Source: Bacteroidota bacterium (GTDB lineage Bacteria > Bacteroidota > Bacteroidia > Flavobacteriales_D > Crocinitomicaceae). Taken from it: a stretch of DNA of 64,000 nucleotides. Where the stretch lies: the NCBI GenBank assembly GCA_030148165.1, contig JASBTZ010000010.1, positions 1-64,000 of the forward strand, given 5' to 3'. The translations under genes were made by a program, and so were the position numbers. This document shows positions 6,725 to 16,005 of this stretch, piece by piece. The notes under the pieces were generated by a model, which was not told the DNA's origin, did not search any database, and was given only the letters and a program-made list of their open reading frames with translations. Within the stretch, counting starts at the first letter, position 1, and each line of letters starts with the position of its first letter.

Positions 6725-9172
6725 ATGAGTGATTTTTTTGATAGTGACTATTTACAGCTAACCAGCAACCTTGAGTCTGACGCTGAATTTATACCATTGA
6801 TCTCGGCTGAAGAGGAAGAGAATATGAGTCGGGAAAAGTATCCTGAAGAGCTGGCCATTTTACCCCTTCGAAATAATGTGTTGTTTCCGGGTGTGGTAAT
6901 ACCGATTACAGTTGGAAGAGATAAATCCATCAAACTTATTCAGGAAGCGAATAAGGGAAGTAAAATTATTGGCGTCGTTTCTCAAAAGAATCAAGGGGAG
7001 GAATCTCCTGAATTTGCAGATTTGCACCAGGTTGGAACGATTGCGCAAATTATTCGCTTATTGAAAATGCCGGATGGAAGTTCCACCGTGATCATTCAAG
7101 GGAAAAGAAGATTTGAGATTACACAGCCCTTACAGACGGAACCTTACATGACTGCCAGGGTCAAAATACTGGAAGAGGTCAAGATTGATCGATCCAACAA
7201 GGAGATGGATGTAATGTATAAGACCATCAAGGATCAGGCGCTCAAGATTATTCAGGATAGCCCGAATATTCCTTCAGAAGCTTCCTTTGCGATCGGAAAC
7301 ATTGATAGCCCGACCTTTCTCGTGAACTTCATTTCATCTAATATGAACGCCGACGTGGCGAAGAAGCAGGAAATGCTGGAAGAATTGGATGTGAAGAAAC
7401 GCGTTATGATGGTGCTGGAGCATCTGACCGCAGAGATTCAGATGTTGGAAATGCAGAATGAGATTCAGTCGAAGGTTCGAAAAGATCTGGATCGCCAGCA
7501 GCGAGAATATTTCCTGCACCAGCAAATGAGAACCATTCAGGACGAATTGGGTGATAATCCACAACAGCAGGATGTCAACGAGATGCAGGAACGAGCGAAG
7601 GATAAGAAATGGAGCGCTGAAGTGGAGAAGTTGTTTGATAAGGAATTGGACAAACTTAGTCGAATGAATCCGCAAGGTGCAGAATATACGGTTCAGCTAA
7701 ACTATCTGGACTTAATGTTGGATCTGCCCTGGGATGAATACTCGGAAGATAACCTGGATCTGAATCGCGCAAGAAAAATATTAGAACGGGATCACTATGG
7801 TCTGGAGAAAGTGAAAGAGCGAATTCTGGAGTATCTGGCTGTATTGAAATTGAAAGGGAACATGAAGTCTCCGATACTTTGTTTCTATGGCCCTCCGGGA
7901 GTTGGTAAGACTTCGCTTGGGAAATCCATTGCTGAAGCCTTAGGTAGAAAATATATACGTATGTCACTTGGAGGTTTGCACGATGAGTCTGAGATCAGAG
8001 GACATCGAAAAACCTATATCGGTGCCATGCCCGGTCGTATTATCCAAAGCATCAAAAAAGCAGAGATCAGTAATCCGGTATTTGTTCTGGATGAGATAGA
8101 TAAGCTTGGACGCAGTAATCACGGTGATCCTTCTTCCGCATTATTGGAAGTTCTTGACCCGGAACAAAATAAAGCATTTTACGATAACTACATCGAAACA
8201 GAGTATGATCTGTCACGTGTAATGTTTATCGCTACAGCGAATACCCTGTCTACCATTCAAGGACCACTTAGAGACCGAATGGAGATTATAGAGGTCAACG
8301 GTTATACAGTTGAAGAGAAGGTAGAGATAGGAAAAAGACACTTGCTTCCAAAGCAGATTAAAGAGCACGGATTGACTTCAAAGGACATTTCGATCGATAA
8401 AAGAGCGATGGAAAAATTGATTGAAGAATACACCAATGAGTCAGGTGTGCGTGGTCTGGATAAAAGAATTGCCAAACTCGTTCGAAACAGAGCAAGACAA
8501 ATTGCGATGAACGAGAAATTCGAAGTGAAGATCAAGTTAGAAGATCTGTATGAGGTGTTGGGTGCTGGTACTGCAAAAACAAAGTACAGCAACAATGAAG
8601 TTGCGGGTGTGGTTACAGGTCTTGCCTGGACCAGCGTTGGAGGAGACATTCTTTTCATAGAATCTTCAGTAACGAAAGGTAAAGGCAAGTTGACACTGAC
8701 CGGAAACCTCGGTGATGTCATGAAGGAATCAGCGGTGATCGCGTTGGAATATTTAAAAGCACACAGCAAGCTGCTAGGCCTGGAACAACAGGTGTTTGAT
8801 GAGCACAATGTGCACATTCACGTTCCGGAAGGAGCAACCCCTAAAGACGGACCAAGTGCCGGTATCACGATGCTTACATCACTCGCATCTGTGTTTACAC
8901 AACAAAAGGTGAAGAAGAATCTGGCTATGACAGGGGAGATCACCTTAAGAGGAGATGTCTTACCGGTTGGTGGCATAAAGGAGAAAATTCTCGCGGCAAA
9001 ACGAGCGAAGATTAAAGAGATCATTCTTTGTGAAAAGAATAAAAAGGATGTCGATGAGATTAAAGATGAATACCTCAAAGGACTGACCTTTCATTATGTA
9101 AACACCATGAAAGAAGTTTTGGAGATCGCTTTAACTAAATCAAAAGTGAAGCATCCCATCAAGATCAACTGA
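6725..9172 (+). CDS. lon: ATP-dependent Lon protease
   Basis: An 815-residue LonA protease, the usual length. The order is an N-terminal substrate-binding LAN domain (about 45-240), a coiled coil, an AAA+ domain with Walker A GPPGVGKT (389-396) and Walker B VFVLDEIDK, and a C-terminal serine protease domain. The catalytic pair is Ser711 (KDGPSAG) and Lys752 (VGGIKEK). It degrades misfolded and regulatory proteins in the cytoplasm. An acidic N-terminal extension of about 35 residues precedes the conserved LAN start (ELAILPLRNNVLFPG). The gene stands alone, with 120 bp before it and a shared terminator after it. Confidence 0.97.
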   Translation: MSDFFDSDYLQLTSNLESDAEFIPLISAEEEENMSREKYPEELAILPLRNNVLFPGVVIPITVGRDKSIKLIQEANKGSKIIGVVSQKNQGEESPEFADLHQVGTIAQIIRLLKMPDGSSTVIIQGKRRFEITQPLQTEPYMTARVKILEEVKIDRSNKEMDVMYKTIKDQALKIIQDSPNIPSEASFAIGNIDSPTFLVNFISSNMNADVAKKQEMLEELDVKKRVMMVLEHLTAEIQMLEMQNEIQSKVRKDLDRQQREYFLHQQMRTIQDELGDNPQQQDVNEMQERAKDKKWSAEVEKLFDKELDKLSRMNPQGAEYTVQLNYLDLMLDLPWDEYSEDNLDLNRARKILERDHYGLEKVKERILEYLAVLKLKGNMKSPILCFYGPPGVGKTSLGKSIAEALGRKYIRMSLGGLHDESEIRGHRKTYIGAMPGRIIQSIKKAEISNPVFVLDEIDKLGRSNHGDPSSALLEVLDPEQNKAFYDNYIETEYDLSRVMFIATANTLSTIQGPLRDRMEIIEVNGYTVEEKVEIGKRHLLPKQIKEHGLTSKDISIDKRAMEKLIEEYTNESGVRGLDKRIAKLVRNRARQIAMNEKFEVKIKLEDLYEVLGAGTAKTKYSNNEVAGVVTGLAWTSVGGDILFIESSVTKGKGKLTLTGNLGDVMKESAVIALEYLKAHSKLLGLEQQVFDEHNVHIHVPEGATPKDGPSAGITMLTSLASVFTQQKVKKNLAMTGEITLRGDVLPVGGIKEKILAAKRAKIKEIILCEKNKKDVDEIKDEYLKGLTFHYVNTMKEVLEIALTKSKVKHPIKIN

Positions 9173-9200
9173 TCAACTACAAGTTTTTAGTTATAGAAGA

Positions 9201-9231
9201 AAAGGCATGATCACTCATGCCTTTCTTTTTT
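9201..9231. terminator. bidirectional rho-independent terminator between lon and the convergent gene
   Basis: A hairpin AAAGGCATGA-TCAC-TCATGCCTTT is followed by a T-rich run on the plus strand. It has a mirrored A/T-rich flank on the other side, so it can end both lon and the minus-strand gene. Confidence 0.85.
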
Positions 9232-12200
9232 ATTCTTCTTTCCAGTTGACGTCCTGGCCTTCAAAGTAAGGAACACCTTTCTGTTCCAGTGCTTCTTCCA
9301 GCGAATCCAACTCGGAGATCAACTTATCCAGTCGAGCCCGGAAGTCCGTATACTCTTCTCTGACGATTTCCATGTTCTCCTTCTGTGTTTTCGTGACACT
9401 TGTCGTATTGGAGAATAACTGCCAGTAAACCGTCCCAACGCGATTGGATATGCTCGGTTCACTTTCAAACTGATACTTGGACTTGATCCAGTCACCCCAT
9501 AGCTCTTTGCGCAATTCATTGAATTGCGTGCGCATTGCATCGGTCTGCTTCAACCAGTTGATATCGGCATTCGGGTAATTTCGAATGGTATAATCAATCA
9601 GTTTTAATCGATCTCCATTTTCATTTAATAACCTTCCGGCACCGTCTACCTGACGCTTAATTTCTGCAATATCAGCACGACCTTTCGCTAACTCTTCATT
9701 ATTGCTTGCCAGAAGCGTTTGATTATTGAGTCCTTTCACCTCGAAGGAAGTCTTCTCTACAAGTGGTTTGATCTCACCATCCTTTTCGTAGAAGATCTCC
9801 ACGGTGTATTCACCCGGAGTAACCATTAATCCGTAATCCGGTGCACCGTATCTTCCAGGATCAGATTTACGCATGCGCACAGGCGAAGTGGATGTCTTTC
9901 TCAGATTCCACGAAGTCCGGCTAATTCCTTTCTTCGGTGAGCTAGTCATTCGATACACTTCAGTACCGCTTGCTTCTCGGATAATCCAGATAAGCTTCGC
10001 TTTGTCTTCGTTTTCTTCCGCCCATAGATCCTCAAAACTAGGGTAGTAAGCAGGCTCTTTTGCTTCTTCTTTTTTCTTCTCTGCTTTGTTTCTTTTGCTC
10101 TTCATCGAAGATTCTGTTCCTTTCAGGTACAAGGTAAATACCGCACCGTACTCAGGATTCTCTGCTTGCCACAGGTTAGCCCCTTTGGAACTGTTTCCTC
10201 TGTATCCCAAAGGAGACGATTCAACAAACTGAAGTGCCGGCTTAACAGGGAAGAGGTACACCTCTTTATTCAGATTTTCTTCCGAAACATTGCGTAATGG
10301 TGAATAGTTGTCCAAGACATAGAATCCCCTACCAAATGTGGCAACAACGAGGTCGTTTTCACGCTTTTGAATGTCAATATCATAAACGGCAATCGTCGGT
10401 AATCCTGCCAACTTAATCCAGTTCTTACCTCCATTGTTGGAGAAGTAGCATCCGAATTCTGTTCCCGCAAAGAGTAAGTTCGGATCTACGTGGTCCTGAC
10501 GAATGCTGTATACTGAACCGCGTTCCGGTAAATCACCGGAAATAGATTTCCAGCTTTTTCCTTTGTCAGTCGATTTCATAATATACGGCTTGAAGTCACC
10601 GGACTTATGATTGTTAAAGACAGCGAATACGGTATTTTCATTATGTAGACTCGCAATGATCATATGGGCACGTGTCATGTCCGGAATACCATCGAAAGAG
10701 CTATACTTTTGCCAGCTTGCACCATCATTCTCCGAAACCTGAATCAGTCCATCATCTGTTCCTGTGTATAGCAATCCTTTCTTAATTGGCGACTCATCGA
10801 AAGCCACAATGCTACCATAAATGGATGTGGACATATTCTTCATAACAGCCTCAATCGACCACACTTGTCCCATAACAGGAAGTTTGTTGCGATCCAATTG
10901 TCGACTCAGGTCAGGTGATACTTCTTCCCAGTCATCACCACGATTAGTGCTCTTGAGAACTTTATTGGAGCAGAAGTAAAGTGTTTTATGATCATGAGGA
11001 GATATGAGCAGTGGTGAATCCCAATTCCATCGATAGCCTTCACCGTCTTTTCCTGGCAAGGGCTTTATAGGTGTTTTTTCCCCGGAAGCACGGTCGAAAC
11101 GAACAAGGCCACCATACTGTGCCTGAGCATATGCGATATCAGGGTTTGTTGGATCAATAGCTGATTCAAAACCGTCACCTCCGTTGGTAATGTACCAATC
11201 TGAGTTTAAGATTCCCGCATTATTTGTTGTAGCTGATGGACCTCCCATGGAATTGTTGTCCTGTGTTCCCCCGTAGATATTGTAGAATGGTTTATCATTA
11301 TCAGTTGCAACCTTATAAAACTGAATGATAGGAAGGTTATCATAGTATCTCCATTCCTTGGCATGATTCCATGTTTCGTATATACCGCCATCACAACCAA
11401 CAATCCAGTGATCGCTGTCATTCGGGTCTATCCAGATGCAATGATTGTCGACATGTTTGTTCTTCTCGCCGGTAGGCTTAAAGTTCTTTCCGCCATCGTC
11501 TGTGTGATGCAGCCAGGTATTCATGGAGAACACTTTGTCTTCATCAGTTAGGTCACAGATGATTTCCTGATAGTAGTTACCACTTGTTTTGTACGAAGAC
11601 ATTTTCGACCAGGTCTCTCCTTTATTCGTGGAACGGAAGAATCCTGCCTTGTCTTCACGAGCTTCAACAATGGCATAAACATAATCAGGATTAGCCGGAG
11701 ACACAGCAATGCCGATTCTACCCATTTCTCCTTTTGGTAATCCGGAGTTAATTTCTTTCCAGGTCTCACCACCATCTGTAGATTTATACAATCCCGATTC
11801 AGGTCCACCTCCAAGGTAGGTCCACTGACGTCTTCTTCGCTGATGAGCAGAGGCATATAATATATTAGGATCACTTGGATCTATCGCGATCTCTGCGATT
11901 CCTGTATGTTCAGAAATGTCTAATGTTTTCTTCCAGGTTTCACCTCCATCAGTAGATTTGTAAACACCTCGATCACCACCTGCACTCCAAAGCGGTCCGT
12001 AAGCAGCAACCCAAACAATGTTTTCATGATATGGATGAACAATGATCTTACCGATGTGCTCAGAATCCTTTAGTCCCATATTTTTGAAGGACTTACCTCC
12101 ATCTACTGATTTATAAACACCGTCACCGTATGCAACGGAACGCTGGTTGTTGTTTTCACCTGTTCCAACCCAGATCACATTCGGATTAGTAGGCGCCATA

Positions 12201-12493
12201 GTAACGCAGCCTGTAGAATAAGATCCATAACTGTCAAAAATGGGCTTAAACGTGGTTCCATGGTTGGTCGTTTTCCACACACCTCCGGATGCGGCTGCCA
12301 CATACCAAATGTTATGATTGTCCGGGTGAACAGCAATATCCGCTATTCGTCCTGAAGTTGACGCCGGTCCGACTAATCTGAATTTAAGTCCGGAAACAGT
12401 TGATTTACTAAGTAATCCATCATCGTCATTTTTATCTTTTTGTCCCAATACAGGTAGGGTGATCAATAAGCTGATCAATAAGAGGTATTTCAT
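9230..12493 (-). CDS. secreted BNR/sortilin-type beta-propeller protein (glycosyl-hydrolase-like)
   Basis: A 1087-residue exported protein with a signal peptide (MKYLLLISLLITLPVLGQ). It has repeated Asp-box motifs of the SxDGGxTW type (KSTDGGETWKK, KSVDGGKSF, RSTNKGETW) across about residues 40-720, giving one or two multi-bladed propellers as in the VPS10/sortilin and BNR families. The last 350 residues form a sandwich-like region and a helical tail (DKLISELDSLEEALEQKG). These proteins are common in Bacteroidota and often labelled glycosyl hydrolase without proof. A signal for T9SS is not evident at the C-terminus. It stands alone in its own transcript. Confidence 0.85.
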   Translation of the reverse strand: MKYLLLISLLITLPVLGQKDKNDDDGLLSKSTVSGLKFRLVGPASTSGRIADIAVHPDNHNIWYVAAASGGVWKTTNHGTTFKPIFDSYGSYSTGCVTMAPTNPNVIWVGTGENNNQRSVAYGDGVYKSVDGGKSFKNMGLKDSEHIGKIIVHPYHENIVWVAAYGPLWSAGGDRGVYKSTDGGETWKKTLDISEHTGIAEIAIDPSDPNILYASAHQRRRRQWTYLGGGPESGLYKSTDGGETWKEINSGLPKGEMGRIGIAVSPANPDYVYAIVEAREDKAGFFRSTNKGETWSKMSSYKTSGNYYQEIICDLTDEDKVFSMNTWLHHTDDGGKNFKPTGEKNKHVDNHCIWIDPNDSDHWIVGCDGGIYETWNHAKEWRYYDNLPIIQFYKVATDNDKPFYNIYGGTQDNNSMGGPSATTNNAGILNSDWYITNGGDGFESAIDPTNPDIAYAQAQYGGLVRFDRASGEKTPIKPLPGKDGEGYRWNWDSPLLISPHDHKTLYFCSNKVLKSTNRGDDWEEVSPDLSRQLDRNKLPVMGQVWSIEAVMKNMSTSIYGSIVAFDESPIKKGLLYTGTDDGLIQVSENDGASWQKYSSFDGIPDMTRAHMIIASLHNENTVFAVFNNHKSGDFKPYIMKSTDKGKSWKSISGDLPERGSVYSIRQDHVDPNLLFAGTEFGCYFSNNGGKNWIKLAGLPTIAVYDIDIQKRENDLVVATFGRGFYVLDNYSPLRNVSEENLNKEVYLFPVKPALQFVESSPLGYRGNSSKGANLWQAENPEYGAVFTLYLKGTESSMKSKRNKAEKKKEEAKEPAYYPSFEDLWAEENEDKAKLIWIIREASGTEVYRMTSSPKKGISRTSWNLRKTSTSPVRMRKSDPGRYGAPDYGLMVTPGEYTVEIFYEKDGEIKPLVEKTSFEVKGLNNQTLLASNNEELAKGRADIAEIKRQVDGAGRLLNENGDRLKLIDYTIRNYPNADINWLKQTDAMRTQFNELRKELWGDWIKSKYQFESEPSISNRVGTVYWQLFSNTTSVTKTQKENMEIVREEYTDFRARLDKLISELDSLEEALEQKGVPYFEGQDVNWKEE

Positions 12494-12591
12494 AAGTTTA
12501 AATTTTGCAGTAAAATAGTAAAGATTCCACTGATTGAAGCCAAGACATAGGATGAATGGACAAAAATTGTGAAGAAAGCCCCTTATTGCTG

Positions 12592-12599
12592 TAACTTTG
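12592..12599 (+). promoter_or_regulatory. Bacteroidota -7 promoter box (TAACTTTG)
   Basis: TAACTTTG matches the TAnnTTTG -7 consensus of Bacteroidota primary sigma factors. It lies about 73 bp upstream of the OmpA-family gene; no good -33 TTTG is seen, only ATTG at 12566-12569. Confidence 0.5.
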
Positions 12600-12672
12600 T
12601 ACCCGTTTATTCGATATAAACACTTGGGTACGCTTATTGCTGACGTAAAGCGATTTTTACAAATTGATCTGT

Positions 12673-14730
12673 ATGACTAAATTTTACCTTTTGTTTATTC
12701 CGGCAATACTTGCTTCCTGGGGAATTAACGCTCAGGAGGAAAATGAAGCATGCCTGGAACCATCCAAGAAAATTGTAAAATTGATTACCGCGGCTGTCAA
12801 TGCGAAAGATCTTCGCACGGCTTCGGAAAAATTCAATGAGGCGATCAAAGCCGATGAAGAAAATGCAACGGCATATTTCGAATACGCCATGTATGCCTAT
12901 AATCAAGGATTGGAATACTATGACAACGATCCGAATCCGGCAAAAGGAGATCGTGCCTTCAGCAAAGCAGAAGAACTTTTCGAGCAGACCATTGAGCGTT
13001 GCTCGGAGTATCATGCGAATTGTTACTACTATCTGGGGGTTATCAATTATACCCAAAAGGAAATGGAAAACGCGGTTCGCTGGTTTGAAGCATTCAAAAA
13101 GTTTAAAAGTCGCGATGTAGAACGCTATCCGGAAGATCACGCAAAGAAGCTAAGCGATGTGAGTGAGGTATTGGAAGATTACTATCGGGATAAAAAGGTG
13201 AAAGAAACCGAGGTGCCATTCAAACCTGTTATTGTTCAAAATGTGAGTACGCGGGAGATGGATGAGTACTTTCCGATGATATCTCCTGATAACGAATTAA
13301 TGTTTTTCACTCGACGTGGTGAGCATGATACGTTAGGTACAGGAAGAACTGGAGTTGTTGAGAAATTTACAATTTCAGAAAGACCTAACATGGTGTCTGA
13401 ATTTAACGTAGGAGAACAACTACCTGCTCCTTTCAATATTGAAGGTAAATTCCAAAGTTACGGTGCAGCAACATTATCTGTTGACAACAAGGAAATGATT
13501 TTCTGTGCCTGTAGGAAGGAAATAGTTTTAGACCAACCCTATATGAATTGTGACCTCTGGAGCTCAACTTACGTACTTACTGGAAATAAACATAACAAGT
13601 ATAAGTGGACAGAGCCGGTTAACCTGGGGGCAGAAATTAATACTAGCAATGGATGGGAAGGGCAACCTTCACTTTCCGCTGACGGAAACACTTTGTATTA
13701 CACAGTTAATCGACCGACATCAGAGAATAACGATATCTATATTGCGAAGCGAAAAGAAGACGGAACGTGGGGTGTGGGAATTCCTTTTGACGTGGTGAAC
13801 ACAAGGGGAAAAGACAAGAGTCCATTCTTACACCAGGATAGCGAGACGCTTTATTTCGTTTCGGAAAGCTCCAAAGATCGACCGGGTGTTGGTGGACTAG
13901 ACATTTTCTATATCCGTCAGAAAGAAGATGGTAGCTGGACAGAGCCTAAGAACATTGGTTATCCGATCAACAGTCCGAATGATGAACTGGGAATTTTTGT
14001 TTCCATCGATGGAGAGATAGCATACTTCTCTTCACGCGTAGGCGGAAACTGGAACATCTATTCATTCGAATTATACGAAGAAGCACGTCCACAAAAAGTA
14101 GCTATTCTAAAGGGAGAGCTAAAGGATGATTCGGGGACTCCGGTTACAGATGCTACGATTGAAGTGATGTATGAGGGGTCTGATGAGGTAACGGAAGTAA
14201 AGGTTAACGGAGATGACGGGAAATATGCTGCTATCGTCAAGACGAAAGACAAGCAGGATGTCATGGTAACTGTTAAGAAGGAAGGTCATGCGTTTGACTC
14301 TAAACTCATCAACAAAGAATCTTTCAAAGAAACCGGAGACGTAGCGATACGGGATAATGATCTGAAGGTGAAAGAGCTGAAGGTAGGAGAGGCCTATACC
14401 ATTAATGACATTCTTTATGCTACGAATTCATCTGTTCTAAGCAGTAAATCGAAGTTTATCCTGAAAGGTTTCGCCCGATTTTTACAAGAAAACCCAAGCA
14501 TCAAAGTATCTATTCAAGGTCACACGGATGATGTAGGCGATGATAGAGAGAACATGATACTATCAGAAGAGCGGGCACAGGGTGTTAAGAGCTATTTATT
14601 GTCTCTCGGAATTGAAAAGAATCGCTTAACAGCTAAAGGTTTCGGTGAGACCAAGCCAAAGGTAGAGAACTCAAGCGAAGCCAATCGCGCTAAAAACCGT
14701 AGAACAGATTTTGTGATCGAAGGGATGTAA
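12673..14730 (+). CDS. OmpA-family protein with TPR, PD40 propeller and carboxypeptidase-regulatory-like domain (PorE-like architecture)
   Basis: A 685-residue envelope protein. The start at 12673 gives the signal peptide MTKFYLLFIPAILASWGINAQ. Domains in order are TPR-like helices (about 25-170), WD40-like PD40 beta-propeller (about 190-470, with motifs such as GWEGQPSLSADGNTLYY), a carboxypeptidase-regulatory-like beta sandwich (about 475-560), and a C-terminal OmpA peptidoglycan-binding domain (about 575-685, IQGHTDDVGD). This is the domain order of PorE, which anchors the T9SS to peptidoglycan, but similar paralogues are frequent and this one has no lipobox, so the PorE assignment is tentative. 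A promoter-like box lies at 12592. It is convergent with the GH25 gene, with no gap. Confidence 0.85.
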   Translation: MTKFYLLFIPAILASWGINAQEENEACLEPSKKIVKLITAAVNAKDLRTASEKFNEAIKADEENATAYFEYAMYAYNQGLEYYDNDPNPAKGDRAFSKAEELFEQTIERCSEYHANCYYYLGVINYTQKEMENAVRWFEAFKKFKSRDVERYPEDHAKKLSDVSEVLEDYYRDKKVKETEVPFKPVIVQNVSTREMDEYFPMISPDNELMFFTRRGEHDTLGTGRTGVVEKFTISERPNMVSEFNVGEQLPAPFNIEGKFQSYGAATLSVDNKEMIFCACRKEIVLDQPYMNCDLWSSTYVLTGNKHNKYKWTEPVNLGAEINTSNGWEGQPSLSADGNTLYYTVNRPTSENNDIYIAKRKEDGTWGVGIPFDVVNTRGKDKSPFLHQDSETLYFVSESSKDRPGVGGLDIFYIRQKEDGSWTEPKNIGYPINSPNDELGIFVSIDGEIAYFSSRVGGNWNIYSFELYEEARPQKVAILKGELKDDSGTPVTDATIEVMYEGSDEVTEVKVNGDDGKYAAIVKTKDKQDVMVTVKKEGHAFDSKLINKESFKETGDVAIRDNDLKVKELKVGEAYTINDILYATNSSVLSSKSKFILKGFARFLQENPSIKVSIQGHTDDVGDDRENMILSEERAQGVKSYLLSLGIEKNRLTAKGFGETKPKVENSSEANRAKNRRTDFVIEGM

Positions 14731-15456
14731 TCATTCGATCGGATGGCGGTGATAATTTAAATCGACGAAGCCATCAATACCCGGTAGAATACCCTTATCT
14801 GAAAACTGCCAATAGAGAATCCGCTCATCTTTAAAACGATCCTGACGCTTGCTATAGTTGGCAACCCAAAAGTAATGATCCGGAAAAGCATCGCGTAAAA
14901 AACGCCTGTACATATCGTAAGAGGTGTAAATGATAGACTGTCGTCCAGTTTCCTTCTTGACGTGATCCAACCAGATCTTAAGGTCACTAATTAACTTACT
15001 CCGGGTACCTGTCTCATTTTCGATGTCCAGCACGGGAGGAAGATCCTCGTCATCCGGTTTGTAGTTGGCCAAAAAGTGTTTAGCTTGTTTTGTTGGGTCG
15101 TTTCCGGGGATATAAAAATGATAGCCGCCACGAAGCCATTGACGATGCTTTAAGCTATCGTGATTTCTTTCAGCGTATTTATCGACCAGGCTTACACCTT
15201 CCGTTACTTTAAAGTATACAAAGGAGATCTTGTCACCGTTCGAGTCATCCAGAAGCTGCCAATTGATTTGGTTTTGATAGTGCGATACATCAATGCCGTA
15301 ACCGCTGAATCCTTCTGGAATAGCATTTGGATTGAGCTCTGTGATCGGTTTTTGTTCGCGTGAGTCCAGAACCCGCCATAATACAAAGGTTCCACAAAGT
15401 AGAATTCCCATAATCAATAGGAAAGCCAAATTCTTTTTACCCTTGCGTTTGCTCAT
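14731..15456 (-). CDS. GH25-family lysozyme with N-terminal membrane anchor
   Basis: A 241-residue protein. The start at 15456 (MSKRKGKKNLAFLLIMGILL) gives a basic N-terminus and a single membrane-anchor or uncleaved signal helix. The catalytic domain from about residue 45 has the family-25 signatures GIDVSHYQNQINW, VYFKVTEG, GGYHFY and PVLDIENE; the last two include the Asp/Glu active-site residues. It should cleave the glycan strand of peptidoglycan in the periplasm. Longer starts would run into the L19 terminator. The gene is convergent with the OmpA-family gene and follows rplS. Confidence 0.9.
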   Translation of the reverse strand: MSKRKGKKNLAFLLIMGILLCGTFVLWRVLDSREQKPITELNPNAIPEGFSGYGIDVSHYQNQINWQLLDDSNGDKISFVYFKVTEGVSLVDKYAERNHDSLKHRQWLRGGYHFYIPGNDPTKQAKHFLANYKPDDEDLPPVLDIENETGTRSKLISDLKIWLDHVKKETGRQSIIYTSYDMYRRFLRDAFPDHYFWVANYSKRQDRFKDERILYWQFSDKGILPGIDGFVDLNYHRHPIE

Positions 15457-15467
15457 GTATAAAAATA

Positions 15468-15500
15468 AAAAAGCCCTTGGTGTGACCAAAGGCTTTCTTT
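15468..15500 (-). terminator. rho-independent terminator of rplS
   Basis: On the minus strand, AAAGCCTTTGGT-CAC-ACCAAGGGCTTTTTTATTTT forms a strong stem and U-tail 17 bp after the rplS stop codon. Confidence 0.85.
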
Positions 15501-15516
15501 TATTTTCTAGCTTAAA

Positions 15517-15870
15517 TTAAGCGAAGCTTTTCTTTTCTTTAATACGAGCAGACTTACCTGTTCTTTCACGGAAGTAGAAGATTCGTGCTCTACGTACACT
15601 TCCTTTCTTATTCACAACAATTTTGTTGATGAATGGAGAATTAACCGGAAAGATACGCTCAACACCAACGTTTCCTGACATCTTACGAATTGTGAAAGTC
15701 TCAGTAGCTCCTGTTCCTTTACGCTGAAGAACAACACCCTGGAACGTCTGTGGACGCTCTTTGTTTCCTTCTTTAATCATGTAGGTAACAGAAATGGTAT
15801 CACCACTGCTGAATGCAGGGAAATTCTGTGTTTCTACAAGGTCCTTCTCAAGTTCTTTTATGTATTCCAT
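15517..15870 (-). CDS. rplS: 50S ribosomal protein L19
   Basis: A 117-residue protein matching bacterial L19 in length and sequence. It has an FSSGDTISVTYMIKEGNK segment, FQGVVLQRKGTGATETFTIRK, the VERIFPVNSPFI motif and the basic RRARIFYFRERTGKSARIKEK tail. It sits at the interface of the 30S and 50S subunits. It is monocistronic here, with its own -7 box (15932-15939) and terminator. Confidence 0.98.
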   Translation of the reverse strand: MEYIKELEKDLVETQNFPAFSSGDTISVTYMIKEGNKERPQTFQGVVLQRKGTGATETFTIRKMSGNVGVERIFPVNSPFINKIVVNKKGSVRRARIFYFRERTGKSARIKEKKSFA

Positions 15871-15931
15871 GACACTAAATTTCTTTACTTCCCTCTAAAT
15901 CGGGGTGCAATATTACGAATAAAATCCGATA

Positions 15932-15939
15932 CAAATATA
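15932..15939 (-). promoter_or_regulatory. -7 promoter box of rplS (TATATTTG)
   Basis: TATATTTG on the minus strand fits TAnnTTTG perfectly. It lies about 60 bp upstream of the rplS start, giving a leader of roughly 50 nt. Confidence 0.55.
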
Positions 15940-16005
15940 GGCTTAAGCTAACTTTTTCACAAAAAGATGTGCAATTAGTTATGTTCGTGAAAGGGCTTTT
16001 ATGTC

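Noticed and set aside
8302-8817. Open frame of 171 codons on the minus strand inside lon
   Set aside because: It is antisense to the conserved AAA+/protease region of Lon and has no recognisable domain or start context.
12634-13140. Open frame of 168 codons on the minus strand over the OmpA-family gene start
   Set aside because: It is antisense to the signal peptide and TPR region of a well-supported gene and has a Phe/Ile-rich composition typical of antisense frames.
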